From positions 434,001-498,000 of the forward strand of contig NZ_JACODZ010000005.1 in NCBI RefSeq assembly GCF_014280965.1: a stretch of DNA of 64,000 nucleotides, written 5' to 3'. Below the pieces are notes generated by a model. It was given only the letters and a program-made list of their open reading frames with translations. It was not told where the DNA came from and made no database searches. The DNA is from Echinicola salinicaeni (GTDB lineage: Bacteria > Bacteroidota > Bacteroidia > Cytophagales > Cyclobacteriaceae). Both the position numbers and the translations under genes were made by a program. Positions 8,828 to 17,923 of the stretch are shown here, one piece after another. Every line of letters begins with the position of its first letter. Within the stretch, counting starts at the first letter, position 1.

Positions 8828-9007
8828 ATGAGCAGATTCACAGAAGTTAAGGATTTGATTGATTCTTTAGAAGATGATTTCGAAAAGTTCTACGAAAAAG
8901 GAAACAAAGCCGCTGGTACTCGTGTAAGAAATGGCATGCAGGCAATTAAAAACCTTGCTCAGGACATCAGAAAAGAAATTACTGAGATCAAGAATTCAGA
9001 AAAATAA
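8828..9007 (+). CDS. Histone H1-like small basic protein (Hc1 type)
   Basis: A 59-residue protein, MSRFTEVKDLIDSL... to ...KNSEK, with the central GNKAAGTRVRNGMQ and a helical, Lys-rich C-terminal part (NLAQDIRKEITEIK). This matches the short histone H1-like/Hc1 family widespread in Bacteroidota, where the GNKAAGxRxRK segment is the signature. It is expected to bind DNA in the nucleoid without sequence specificity. Unlike longer relatives it has no extended Lys/Ala tail. The start is clear: the AT-rich leader ends TTTAACACTATG and no upstream in-frame start is needed. It is monocistronic, with a strong hairpin right after the stop. Confidence 0.85.
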   Translation: MSRFTEVKDLIDSLEDDFEKFYEKGNKAAGTRVRNGMQAIKNLAQDIRKEITEIKNSEK

Positions 9008-9013
9008 TTGATC

Positions 9014-9047
9014 AAAAAATGCCGATAATATTTATTATCGGCATTTT
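9014..9047 (+). terminator. Bidirectional terminator between converging genes
   Basis: AATGCCGATAAT and ATTATCGGCATT pair around a four-base loop, with A-rich sequence on the left and a T tract on the right. It lies seven bases after the histone-like gene and 23 bases beyond the end of the converging DUF1080 gene, so it can serve both. Confidence 0.88.
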
Positions 9048-9069
9048 TCATTTAGGACAAACTAAGACC

Positions 9070-9747
9070 TTACAGTTCCCTAATTGAAATATTCTTAAAT
9101 TTCACTACTGAGCCATGGCCTAGAAAGCCTATATGCCCTTTTTCCCTTAATAGTCCAGGATGATTCTTTCCATCAAGTGTTCCGTCTTCACTGGCCTTTT
9201 TAATATCCCCCTTTAGAATAGTTTTACCATTAAGGATCACTTTAATTTTATTTCCCTTTACAATAACTTCTTCACTATTCCACTCTCCTACAGGTTTCAA
9301 ATACCCCCTTTTTGCAGGTATCACACCATATACAGAACCATGATATTGATATTCTTTTAGATCAGCATATTTGCTTGCAGTATTATCCAGAATCTGTAAT
9401 TCCATACCGGCATAAGCAGCATCTCCCTTTAATGGTGCCCTAATTCCCAAACCATTATTCGCTCCGGGAGTCAATAGGAAGTCAAACTTAAAGTGAAAAT
9501 CCGCATATTCCTTTTCCGTATATAAATTCCCGCTTCCTCCTCTATCGGGACGAATGACCAAAACACCATCTTCAACTATATAGTCGGTCTTGTTCCCTAC
9601 CCATCCAGTAAGGTCCTTGCCATTAAATAATTGCGTAAATTCTTTTGGCTTGGCCTCCCCTAAATTTGGTAGTAGACTCAGGCCTGTAAGCACTAGTGTA
9701 CTTTTTTTGATAAAATCCCTTCTGAGGGTTTCATGATTTGTTTTCAT
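9070..9747 (-). CDS. Exported DUF1080-family (3-keto-disaccharide hydrolase-like) protein
   Basis: A 225-residue exported protein of the DUF1080 concanavalin-like family, some members of which cleave 3-keto-glycosides. The N-terminus carries a Tat-type signal (RRDFIKKS then TLVLTGLSLLP), so it is exported folded. Family landmarks follow: FTQLFNGKDLTGW, DGVLVIRP, GNLYTEKEYADFHFKFDF, GANNGLGIRAP, AGMELQILDN, GEWNSEEVIVKGNKIKVILNG and GHIGFLGHGSVVKFKNISIREL, i.e. essentially the whole single domain. It is the last gene of the FecR-SusC-SusD block, but a hairpin in the 131-bp gap suggests partial uncoupling. By context it acts on the imported glycoside; the exact bond is not readable. Confidence 0.88.
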   Translation of the reverse strand: MKTNHETLRRDFIKKSTLVLTGLSLLPNLGEAKPKEFTQLFNGKDLTGWVGNKTDYIVEDGVLVIRPDRGGSGNLYTEKEYADFHFKFDFLLTPGANNGLGIRAPLKGDAAYAGMELQILDNTASKYADLKEYQYHGSVYGVIPAKRGYLKPVGEWNSEEVIVKGNKIKVILNGKTILKGDIKKASEDGTLDGKNHPGLLREKGHIGFLGHGSVVKFKNISIREL

Positions 9748-9800
9748 GATCAGTATTTATTGTTAGTTAATACAAGTGTTATATCATGTCAATATAATAG

Positions 9801-9831
9801 AAAAGAGTCTCTCTAGGGAAGAGACCCTTTT
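9801..9831 (-). terminator. Hairpin between susD and the DUF1080 gene
   Basis: AAAAGAGTCTC (9801-9811) and GAGACCCTTTT (9821-9831) pair over 11 bp with one mismatch. A short T run follows on the minus strand. It probably attenuates transcription from susD into the DUF1080 gene. Confidence 0.6.
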
Positions 9832-9878
9832 TAAAAAAATCTATAATCCAACTACTCAAAATCTCCTTCGAAGTCCTA

Positions 9879-11636
9879 TCAAAGGCTTGGGTCGAATGTA
9901 CCACCCCATCCTTCGTTTTGCTCTAAGTTTGGGTTCCTATCCAAAACAGCTTTCTGGATTGGAAAGAAATAATAGTTTTCTGGTAAGACACTAGTCTGTA
10001 CGCCAGACCTTGGTACCTGCAATACAGAGTATTTAAAGTTTTCAGGAACTAATTCATAATCATCTGCCAAATCCCTAGCTTCCGATAATGGCATTTCAGT
10101 ACCGTTCTCATTGATGGCTATCGCCTCCACTCCATGCTTTGCCGCACCATTCAACCTGTCTAGCATCCTAAGTCTTCTTAGGTCCCAAAACCTATGTCCC
10201 TCAAAACAAAACTCGATATTTCTTTCGGCAAGGATAGCTTCTCGCATTTGTTCTCTTGTACTGGCTGTAATTCCATAATTACCATTATTCCCAGGCTCAA
10301 TTCCTGCTCTTTCTCTGATCTGCTTAAGGATATCCATCGCTGTTGTCAAATCACCCGTTTCATTCGCTGTCTCTGCATAATTTAACATTACTTCAGCAAA
10401 TCGCATCAATACAAAATCTAAGTCATATTGCTGTACTTCTGCCTGGGTCAGGTTGAGAAGACTGTTTTTCATGATAAAAAAGCCTGTATATCTATCCAGA
10501 TTAGTGGAATTCGTCTGGGCTGCAGGGTTAATTCCAAAATCATCCAATTCATGTGCTATGCCCAAAGACGTGTATTGCCTCTTCCCTGATTTATTGGAAA
10601 CTTCATAAACTTTCCCATTCCAAACTATGGATTTATCAAACCTTGGATCTCTGTTCATCCAGTAGTTTTGAAGAAATTCCTGTTCTGTCATATAGTAGGC
10701 TCCCGTAGGGTCATTGTATAGCTTTCCATCTTTCATTGGAAAATCCTTAACAAATTCCCAAGTAGGAGTTGCTGAAGCGGGCCCCCTACTTTCTGAACCA
10801 GGTCTTACCCCATGATCCCAACTGGCTGTTTTATTAGGATAACTATTGATAACAGAAAATACGACTTCCCTATTTCTCTCTTCTAAGGCGATGTTAGAAT
10901 AATCTTCTACTAGGCCATATCCTTGCGATAAAAGCGATTCATAAGCCAGCTTATTGGCCTCATAAGCCTCATCCCAGTAAGCATTGTCCCATGGTTGAGA
11001 GGGATTAAACTGGGGAGAAGCTTTGTACAATAATACTTTCCCTTTAAATGCTTTTGCAAAATTACCATCTATTTTCCCATAGTCTCCTGAAGTGGTTGAT
11101 ATATGTTCTGGTAATAGGCTAATGGCCATATCCAAATCTTCCTCAAGAAAATCAAAGCATTCAGCGGTACTGTTCCTGCTGACATACAAATCATCTTCAT
11201 ACCTATCTTGTGGCTCCTTGATATAAGGCACCCCACCATGGTACATGACCATATCAAAATAGGTATATGCGCGCATAAAATAGGCCTGGCCAAGAATATT
11301 ATCCTTCACCTCATCGGATAAAGTTCCACTTTGAACATCTACTATAGCCTGATTGATTAATCTAATCCTATTATAATTCCAGTTTTTATAATTTCCGTTC
11401 GAGATGGTAATTCTATCTTCATACCATACGATACCTGCTATTTGCTGACTGGTACGGTCAGCTCCAGAACTCCAATTTCCAAACATGCCATATAAATTGG
11501 CCATATAGGCATTGGCAAGATTTTCATCGTTCCAAACGTCTTCCGGATTGTAATTGTTGATATCTTCAATATCCAGAATCTCTGAACAACCCGACATCCA
11601 CACTAATATTGCTATTGTATATAATATCTTTTTCAT
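9879..11636 (-). CDS. SusD/RagB-family nutrient-binding lipoprotein
   Basis: Outer-membrane lipoprotein partner of the SusC upstream. The 585 residues start with a lipoprotein signal (lipobox WMSGC, Cys17) and continue EILDIEDINNYNPEDVWND, typical of the RagB/SusD family. The N-terminal tetratricopeptide-like part includes GQAYFMRAYTYFDMVMYHGGVP. The C-terminal family domain includes LMRFAEVMLNYAETANE, ILKQIRERAGI, ILAERNIEFCFEGHRFWDLR and YYFFPIQKAVLDRNPNLEQN. Gene length is normal. It begins 12 bp after susC ends. Substrate is unknown; the neighbouring DUF1080 hydrolase points to a glycoside. Confidence 0.94.
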   Translation of the reverse strand: MKKILYTIAILVWMSGCSEILDIEDINNYNPEDVWNDENLANAYMANLYGMFGNWSSGADRTSQQIAGIVWYEDRITISNGNYKNWNYNRIRLINQAIVDVQSGTLSDEVKDNILGQAYFMRAYTYFDMVMYHGGVPYIKEPQDRYEDDLYVSRNSTAECFDFLEEDLDMAISLLPEHISTTSGDYGKIDGNFAKAFKGKVLLYKASPQFNPSQPWDNAYWDEAYEANKLAYESLLSQGYGLVEDYSNIALEERNREVVFSVINSYPNKTASWDHGVRPGSESRGPASATPTWEFVKDFPMKDGKLYNDPTGAYYMTEQEFLQNYWMNRDPRFDKSIVWNGKVYEVSNKSGKRQYTSLGIAHELDDFGINPAAQTNSTNLDRYTGFFIMKNSLLNLTQAEVQQYDLDFVLMRFAEVMLNYAETANETGDLTTAMDILKQIRERAGIEPGNNGNYGITASTREQMREAILAERNIEFCFEGHRFWDLRRLRMLDRLNGAAKHGVEAIAINENGTEMPLSEARDLADDYELVPENFKYSVLQVPRSGVQTSVLPENYYFFPIQKAVLDRNPNLEQNEGWGGTFDPSL

Positions 11637-11648
11637 CTTATTGCTGGA

Positions 11649-14600
11649 TTAAAATTTAACGTTAAGACCTAAGGTCAATGAGCGCATCAATGGGAAAGAA
11701 TCATAATTCTTTTGCTCAGGATCATGGAATTCTTTCACATCAGAAATAGAGAAAATATTGGTTCCATTGAAAAAGATCTGTGCACTGGCCACATTGAGAC
11801 TCGAAGCCCATGATTGCGGTAGTGAATAACCTAGGTTGAGGTTTTTAAGCCTTAAATACGCGCCATTTCTTATCCAAAAAGAAGTAGACCCTGTGCCTGA
11901 TTCATACCAGTTTTTTCCAATTGGCCTAGGATATTTTGCATCTGGATTATCTGGCGTCCATACATCATCAGCCCAAATTGGATAATAAGGACGAATAGAT
12001 CCGCCATGTTGCCTCATACCTGCTCCCTCTTGGTTGCTGATGATTCTATCATATACACCTACCCCCTGAAAGTGGCTATTTAGACTAAAGTTGTTCCAAT
12101 TAACATTGAATCCAAAGCCATAATTAATTCTGGGAGCTGCATTTTTTGACAATAATTGGAAATCATTACCATCAATTTTCCCATCAGGCCCAGGAGAAAA
12201 TCCATCTCCCCTTACATCTTCAAAATACAATCCACCCAAGTAAGGGTCCCTGCCATATTGCTTAAAGCCTTGCTCCAATAATTCATCAAGCTGTTCTTGG
12301 GTTCGGATTATACCTAAAGCCCTTAATCCAAAAATTCTGTTGATAGGCTGACCAATCTTTGACTCAAATTGTCTATTTCCTCCCTCTTGATAAATTGGAT
12401 CCTCATCAATAACATCCCATTGGTCCCTCGCAAATCCCAAATTTCCATAAATAGAATAGTCTACCTTTCCGTCCATTGCCATATCTCTCCACATCAGAGA
12501 AAGTTCGCCCCCTCTCCAAGAGCGCTCTGCATAATTTTCCGGAGCCAAAGACTGACCGTAATTATCCGGTAAGGTCACTAATCTTGAACCCAGAATGTCG
12601 ACTTCTTTTTTGTAAAACACATCAATTGAACCTGTCAGTCTAGTGTCCATCAATTCAAAATCAAACCCTCCATTCAAGGTGGTAGAGGTAGCCCAAGTCA
12701 AATTAGGATTCGGAGTTGCTCCCGGGCCTATCCCTCTGTATAGATCGTTTCCAAAAATATAACTTCCACTATTACTGTAGGTTTTGACAAAAGAAAATGG
12801 CAGAATTCTATTGTTATTTACATCCAAATCATTACCTGTGGTTCCATAGGAAACTCTTAATTTCAAATCATCCAACCAGCTTTTTGTATTAGCCATAAAT
12901 CCTTCATCACCAATTCTCCATGCCGCTGAAACAGAAGGGAAAAAACCCCATCTTCCCTCATTTGGAAAAAGAGTATTGCCATCGTACCTGAAAGAAAATT
13001 CTGCAATATATTTTTCAGCATAGTTATAATTGGCACGACCTATCAATGACTGTCTAGCTCCAATAGATTCATAACCTGACCCATATCTCCTTTCAGCATC
13101 TGTTGAATAAACAAAGGACTGATCATAATTGGTAACAGGGTCTTCCATCCTAGCTGTGGCTCCATAAAGACCATTCTCAGCTTGCTCATACACCAACATG
13201 GCATTAATACCATGCTTATTGAAATTTTGGCTATAATTCAAGAACCAATCAAATTGATAAGACCAATAAGTATTGATCTCGTAACTCAAAAATTCTTGGT
13301 TTTGGCTAAAAGTAAATACATTATATTTATCCGGATCTGGTGCTGCAGGGATAAACCGGTTGCCATCTGGATCAGCCTGATTGAACACATAATTTTTCTG
13401 AAAAGTCAAGAATTTCTTTCTCATATAATCCTTGGCTAAGTAATTCCCTACCACCTTAGTACTAAGGCCTGGAATAACATCCCCTAGATCAATATCTAAA
13501 GTAAGAATAGAATTCAACTGTCTTTTCTTGGTTCTGATATAACGATCACCAACAATTTGATCGATCACACTCCAGGCTAACCAACTTCCCATGGGAGTTT
13601 GAACCGGATAATCTGTGACATAATCAGCAGGAGTTCCGTCTTCTTCTAAATAGTAGGGATATACTTTTGGCCAATTAAAGGTAACTCTATACAAATCAGA
13701 CACATCATAATCATCATCTGGGGAAAAAGGCCAATAAAACCTATTATGGTTCTGTTGGGTCGCAGCCACATTTAAACCTAACTTGATTCGTTCAGAAATT
13801 TGTGCATTGACATTGGTTCTAAGGTTAAATTTCCCATGATCCAAGCCTTTATAACTACCTTCTTCTCCCCTGTAACTTAACAAGGAATAATAAGTCAGTT
13901 TTTCAGTACCACCAGTGACACTCAAAGAGTAATTTTGACTCCACGGGTTTTGCCAGATAAAATCATTCACATTATAGCTTCTATTGCTAAAATAAGCGAA
14001 CTCTTCTTCACCATTTGGAGGAGTAGTTCCATTAAATTCAGCCACCCTGTTCTGATAAATCAACTCATCTGTAGCAGTAGTCTTATCCGACAACAAGGTT
14101 TGTGTGGGTGAAAAGAAAGCATAAGATGTTTGAAAATTAAACATGGGCTTCTGCTCGACACCCTTTTTCGTAGTAACCAAAACCACCCCATTCCCAGCTC
14201 TAGAACCGTAAATCGAAGCCGTGGCAGCATCTTTCAAAAAGCTTAGAGACTCAACCTCATTTGCTTCCAAAGCATCAAAAGCTTCTTTATCCCTTACAAT
14301 CCCATCAATTACATAAAGGGGATCTCCAAAGCTTCCTCTAATTCTTATGGAGGAAGAGGCTCCTGATAAACCTGAAGTCCCAGTCACATTCACCCCTGGA
14401 GCACGCCCAGCAAGGGTATTCGAAAGGCTGTTGGCTGGAATTTGATTCAGTTCATCAGCTTTCACCGAGGTAATCGCCCCTGTTAGGTTTACCTTTTTCT
14501 GGGTACCATACCCCACGACTACAAATTCCTCCAAGGCTTTGGCATCTTCCACAAGGGTGATATCAATGATGGATTGACCATTTACCTCAACCGTTTGGCT

Positions 14601-15170
14601 GGCATATCCTATAAAGGAATAAATCAATACACCGCCCTCTGGAACAGAAATAGCATATTTCCCATCAATATCAGTCACGGTACCTGTACTAGTTCCCTGA
14701 ACAGTAATCGTTGCTCCGGGTACAGGCTGTCCTGTCTCATCCAACACAGTTCCTTTCACTTCCACATCTATGGATATATTTTCTGTTAATATCGCATTTC
14801 CAACATTCTTTTTTTGACCAACATGGATTACATCGTTTATCCTTTTGAATTCCAAATCAGAATCCATTGAGATTTTTCTTAGCAAATCCGCTAATGAAAT
14901 ATTATCTGGAATATTCTTCTTTCTAAAACCTTTTCGGTTGATGTCTCTCTTTCGGTAACTAAAACTAAATTCTGTCTCTAATTCAATTTCAGAAAATATC
15001 TCCTCAATAGTAGATTCATTTCCTTTAAGGGTAACGAAGACTTCCTCCAGACTGGACTGACCCCTGGTTTCTCTTGCCAATAAGCTACTGAGAAACAAGC
15101 ATTGGATCACCATTCCGAAAAAGGCATACTTTCCCACGGTTACAATTTTTTTTAGTAACTTTGTTTTCAT
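11649..15170 (-). CDS. SusC-family TonB-dependent transporter with N-terminal STN signalling domain
   Basis: A 1173-residue outer-membrane transporter. After a long signal region (about 1-38) comes a secretin/TonB N-terminal (STN) domain (about 45-120: TIEEIFSEIELETEFSFSYR, DLLRKISMDSDLEF). It is followed by the carboxypeptidase-regulatory-like domain (GQPVPGATITVQGTSTGTVT), the junction EEFVVVGYGTQKK, a plug with PLYVIDGIVRDKE and DAATASIYGSRAGNGVVLV, and the barrel ending LTLGLNVKF. An STN domain in a SusC normally contacts a FecR-type anti-sigma factor, so this channel probably reports its own ligand. The fecR gene lies 140 bp upstream on the same strand, supporting a trans-envelope switch. 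Confidence 0.95.
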   Translation of the reverse strand: MKTKLLKKIVTVGKYAFFGMVIQCLFLSSLLARETRGQSSLEEVFVTLKGNESTIEEIFSEIELETEFSFSYRKRDINRKGFRKKNIPDNISLADLLRKISMDSDLEFKRINDVIHVGQKKNVGNAILTENISIDVEVKGTVLDETGQPVPGATITVQGTSTGTVTDIDGKYAISVPEGGVLIYSFIGYASQTVEVNGQSIIDITLVEDAKALEEFVVVGYGTQKKVNLTGAITSVKADELNQIPANSLSNTLAGRAPGVNVTGTSGLSGASSSIRIRGSFGDPLYVIDGIVRDKEAFDALEANEVESLSFLKDAATASIYGSRAGNGVVLVTTKKGVEQKPMFNFQTSYAFFSPTQTLLSDKTTATDELIYQNRVAEFNGTTPPNGEEEFAYFSNRSYNVNDFIWQNPWSQNYSLSVTGGTEKLTYYSLLSYRGEEGSYKGLDHGKFNLRTNVNAQISERIKLGLNVAATQQNHNRFYWPFSPDDDYDVSDLYRVTFNWPKVYPYYLEEDGTPADYVTDYPVQTPMGSWLAWSVIDQIVGDRYIRTKKRQLNSILTLDIDLGDVIPGLSTKVVGNYLAKDYMRKKFLTFQKNYVFNQADPDGNRFIPAAPDPDKYNVFTFSQNQEFLSYEINTYWSYQFDWFLNYSQNFNKHGINAMLVYEQAENGLYGATARMEDPVTNYDQSFVYSTDAERRYGSGYESIGARQSLIGRANYNYAEKYIAEFSFRYDGNTLFPNEGRWGFFPSVSAAWRIGDEGFMANTKSWLDDLKLRVSYGTTGNDLDVNNNRILPFSFVKTYSNSGSYIFGNDLYRGIGPGATPNPNLTWATSTTLNGGFDFELMDTRLTGSIDVFYKKEVDILGSRLVTLPDNYGQSLAPENYAERSWRGGELSLMWRDMAMDGKVDYSIYGNLGFARDQWDVIDEDPIYQEGGNRQFESKIGQPINRIFGLRALGIIRTQEQLDELLEQGFKQYGRDPYLGGLYFEDVRGDGFSPGPDGKIDGNDFQLLSKNAAPRINYGFGFNVNWNNFSLNSHFQGVGVYDRIISNQEGAGMRQHGGSIRPYYPIWADDVWTPDNPDAKYPRPIGKNWYESGTGSTSFWIRNGAYLRLKNLNLGYSLPQSWASSLNVASAQIFFNGTNIFSISDVKEFHDPEQKNYDSFPLMRSLTLGLNVKF

Positions 15171-15310
15171 GTTTAAGTTGTTTTATGATAATAAATTTGT
15201 CTAAAACACAATCAGATCATTGGACATTGCTGAACCGCCAAATACAGCTTTGTTCGATGATCTATTTGCTTATGATTAAAATGGATTTTTTACATAGGCA
15301 TAAATATTAA

Positions 15311-16336
15311 TTAGTAAATTGTTATTTGTTTTTTTTGAATTTTATACTTAAAATCAAAAGTCACACTCAGGCCTTCAAGGACATTATCAAGTGATTGGTT
15401 TTCAAACTTTCCAGTAAAATCCTTTCTCGAAGAAAAATCCTTTCTGACCTTAAATTCACATCCATACCACCGCTCAAGTACATTGATCACTTCATGCAAA
15501 TTAGAAGAATTGAAATATATAATATTGTCCTTCCAAGCAAACACCTCATCATAATTCACTTTACTCAGCTCCCATTTATTCGAAACTGTGGAAAATTCAA
15601 CTGACTCCATAGGCAATAATGTATGATTATCCTTTTGATCACCAAGATCATTAAGTTCATCGCTAACAAGCACCTTTCCTGTCAATACAGCCACTTTGGT
15701 ATTTCCTTCCTTGGGTATATCTCTCACTAAAAATGAAGTCCCCAAGACCTTGGTAATCATATTGGCTGATTGAACTACAAATGGATGTTCTGGGTCTCGA
15801 TAAACATCAAAAAATGCTTCTCCTTCCAAGTGCACTACTCTCATGTCACCGGAAAATTTCTTAGGAAAACTTATTTTACTTCCTGCATTTAAATGAACGG
15901 AACTTCCATCGGACAAAACAATTTTTAGTTTTTGTCCCAACTTCGTCTGTTTCGTTACAAGTGAATCATCCTTAATTAACACTGACTCTTCTACCTGTGA
16001 GTTATTATACCACACAAAAGTAAAAAAGGCTATTAACACAATTGAAGCAGCTACTTTTACCGCTTTCAATAACCAGGAATTAGTCCGTACTGACCTATTA
16101 TTGGTATACTCAGCTAATTCTTTTAATTTATCTTCCTTTTCTATTCTACTTTTGATCTTCAAAAGCATTTCTGCACTATCAACCTTATTATCCCCCTCAT
16201 GATCTGATGTAAAAGCTTCGAAAGCCCTATCCAAATCTTGTTTCCCAGTTTCGGAGTTTATCCAAACCAATATTTTATGCACTTCCTCAGGAGAACAATC
16301 GCCTTTGAAAAATTTATTTAATAATTCCCGACTCAT
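15311..16336 (-). CDS. FecR-family anti-sigma factor (DUF4974 type)
   Basis: Inner-membrane regulator that holds or activates an ECF sigma factor and senses the STN domain of the SusC transporter. The 341 residues comprise a cytoplasmic N-terminus (MSRELLNKFFKGDCSPEE), one membrane helix (about 90-110: AVKVAASIVLIAFFTFVWY), the periplasmic FecR domain (about 120-225: KLKIVLSDGSSVHLNAGSKI, HLEGEAFFDVYRDPEHPFVV, VLGTSFLV) and a C-terminal DUF4974 domain (about 265-341: IIYFNSSNLHEVINVLERWY, LSVTFDFKYKIQ). The gene is on the susC strand and divergent from the sigma gene 214 bp away. In Bacteroidota the order is usually sigma-fecR-susC on one strand, so this divergence is unusual. Confidence 0.95.
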   Translation of the reverse strand: MSRELLNKFFKGDCSPEEVHKILVWINSETGKQDLDRAFEAFTSDHEGDNKVDSAEMLLKIKSRIEKEDKLKELAEYTNNRSVRTNSWLLKAVKVAASIVLIAFFTFVWYNNSQVEESVLIKDDSLVTKQTKLGQKLKIVLSDGSSVHLNAGSKISFPKKFSGDMRVVHLEGEAFFDVYRDPEHPFVVQSANMITKVLGTSFLVRDIPKEGNTKVAVLTGKVLVSDELNDLGDQKDNHTLLPMESVEFSTVSNKWELSKVNYDEVFAWKDNIIYFNSSNLHEVINVLERWYGCEFKVRKDFSSRKDFTGKFENQSLDNVLEGLSVTFDFKYKIQKKQITIY

Positions 16337-16550
16337 TTATTTTTGATTTGATACTTATACTCAAAAAGTCCATTCATCCCCCAAGCGATAAGTTAAATTT
16401 TAAAAAAAATTTTTCATATCACTAGATTCATGGAATTTATAACCTATCACAATGTAGTTTTATCAAAAATTCAACTTTTATTTCTTAATCCACCATATAT
16501 TTTAAATATTTACACTAGAGCTATAATGGATAAATTTTTAATTATATAAA

Positions 16551-17135
16551 ATGAACTTAAAACTAAATGAAATAGCAGACGGAATTAAGAAAGGAAATCA
16601 AAAGGATTTTGATCGCTTATACGCTCTATTTCATAAAAAAATATACTTTTTCTGTATTCAGTATGGCTTATCTGTTTCGAATGCTGAAGAAATCACTCAA
16701 GAAACATTTGTTAAACTTTGGTGCTCAAAGAAATCCATAAATCCAGACAAGTGCATTAAATCCTATTTATATACCATTGCGAAAAACGTCATCATGGATG
16801 AGTTCAAAAAGCAAATTAGATTAAAGGCCACCAAAGAATATCAAATGCAGCTTATTATTCCCAATAACAATACCCAATCCACGGTGGAGTACAATGAATT
16901 AATGGGAATAATAGAAAAAACACTGACTTGTTTGCCAGAAAGAAGGAGATTGGTCTTTGAATTGTCCAGAATGAAAGGATTATCCCATAAAGAAATTTCT
17001 GAACAACTGGGGATCTCAACTAAGACAGTTGAAAACCATCTTAACCTTGCTTTACAGAATTTCAGGGAGGTTTTTCAAGAATCAAAAATCATATCCCTCG
17101 CTTTAATATTAATTAGTTTCTCCTCTTTGCATTAA
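16551..17135 (+). CDS. ECF RNA polymerase sigma factor (sigma-70 family, Bacteroidota expansion type)
   Basis: Alternative sigma factor of 194 residues. Region 2 spans about 22-90 (FDRLYALFHKKIYFFCIQYG, AEEITQETFVKLW, SYLYTIAKNVIMDEFKKQ). Region 4 spans about 120-175 (TCLPERRRLVFELSRMKGLS, HKEISEQLGISTKTVENHLN). The C-terminus ends in a short hydrophobic tail (IISLALILISFSSLH), common in the Bacteroidota family. The divergent fecR and STN-bearing susC are its likely anti-sigma factor and target. The 214-bp intergenic region must contain both promoters. The start is supported by a compact, purine-rich leader. Confidence 0.93.
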   Translation: MNLKLNEIADGIKKGNQKDFDRLYALFHKKIYFFCIQYGLSVSNAEEITQETFVKLWCSKKSINPDKCIKSYLYTIAKNVIMDEFKKQIRLKATKEYQMQLIIPNNNTQSTVEYNELMGIIEKTLTCLPERRRLVFELSRMKGLSHKEISEQLGISTKTVENHLNLALQNFREVFQESKIISLALILISFSSLH

Positions 17136-17227
17136 GTTAAAAAACAGCCTATATTTCTAGAAAAGGAACCATTTAAGGCCTTTTAGTCGTACTAAATAGT
17201 AGAATACTGAAGTAAACTGTAAAAGGT

Positions 17228-17887
17228 ATGCAAACCCTATCCAAGACAATTCACCCCAAAAGTCAATATATGAAAACCATATTCTCAATCATTTCTATAT
17301 TTTTTATGGTGGCAATCATTAGCAAAGCCAACGCACTAGATTCATCCTTTCAAGCAGAAAGAGACACAGCAACCTTTGCCGCCGGCTGTTTTTGGTGCAC
17401 TGAGGCGCAATTTTTACAACTTGAAGGAGTCAATAAGGTCATTTCTGGCTATACAGGAGGAACTGTCAAAAACCCAACTTATAAACAGGTTTGTACGGGA
17501 AAAACAGGACATGCAGAAGCCATCCAAATCATTTTTAACCCAAACACAATTAGCTATGATGAGCTATTGGAAGCATTTTTTATTTCCCACGACCCCACCC
17601 AGTTGAATAGACAGGGAAATGATGTAGGCACCCAATACAGATCGGCCATATTCTATCATAATTCAGAACAAAAAGAAAAAGCCAATTACTATATCAAAAA
17701 ACTGACTGAAGAAAACATCTATCCTAAAAAGATTGTTACTGAAGTATCTCCCGCTGGTGTATATTATGTGGCAGAAGACTACCATCAAAACTATTATGCG
17801 CTCAATAAAAACCAGCCATACTGCCAATTTGTAATTACTCCAAAACTGGAGAAATTCAAAAAAGTATTCAAAGAAAAGCTTAAATAG
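17228..17887 (+). CDS. msrA: Exported peptide-methionine (S)-S-oxide reductase MsrA
   Basis: Reduces the S-epimer of methionine sulfoxide in proteins. The catalytic GCFWCTEAQF motif places the nucleophilic Cys at residue 54 (numbered from 17228). Further landmarks are GVNKVISGYTGG, NPTYKQVCTGKTGHAEAIQI, HDPTQLNRQGNDVGTQYRS and AEDYHQNYYALN. A hydrophobic segment (about residues 18-34) marks export to the periplasm. An in-frame ATG at 17270 gives a tidier signal peptide (MKTIFSIISIFFMVA), while AAAAGG before 17228 resembles a ribosome site, so the start is uncertain by 14 codons. msrB follows after 36 bp. The pair probably repairs oxidised envelope proteins. Confidence 0.95.
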   Translation: MQTLSKTIHPKSQYMKTIFSIISIFFMVAIISKANALDSSFQAERDTATFAAGCFWCTEAQFLQLEGVNKVISGYTGGTVKNPTYKQVCTGKTGHAEAIQIIFNPNTISYDELLEAFFISHDPTQLNRQGNDVGTQYRSAIFYHNSEQKEKANYYIKKLTEENIYPKKIVTEVSPAGVYYVAEDYHQNYYALNKNQPYCQFVITPKLEKFKKVFKEKLK

Positions 17888-17923
17888 GTCTTTTTGACAA
17901 GTAAGCATTTAAACTGATCAGTC

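Noticed and set aside
9776-9994. 72-codon plus-strand frame between the DUF1080 gene and susD
   Set aside because: It runs through a terminator hairpin and into the susD coding end; no recognisable domain.
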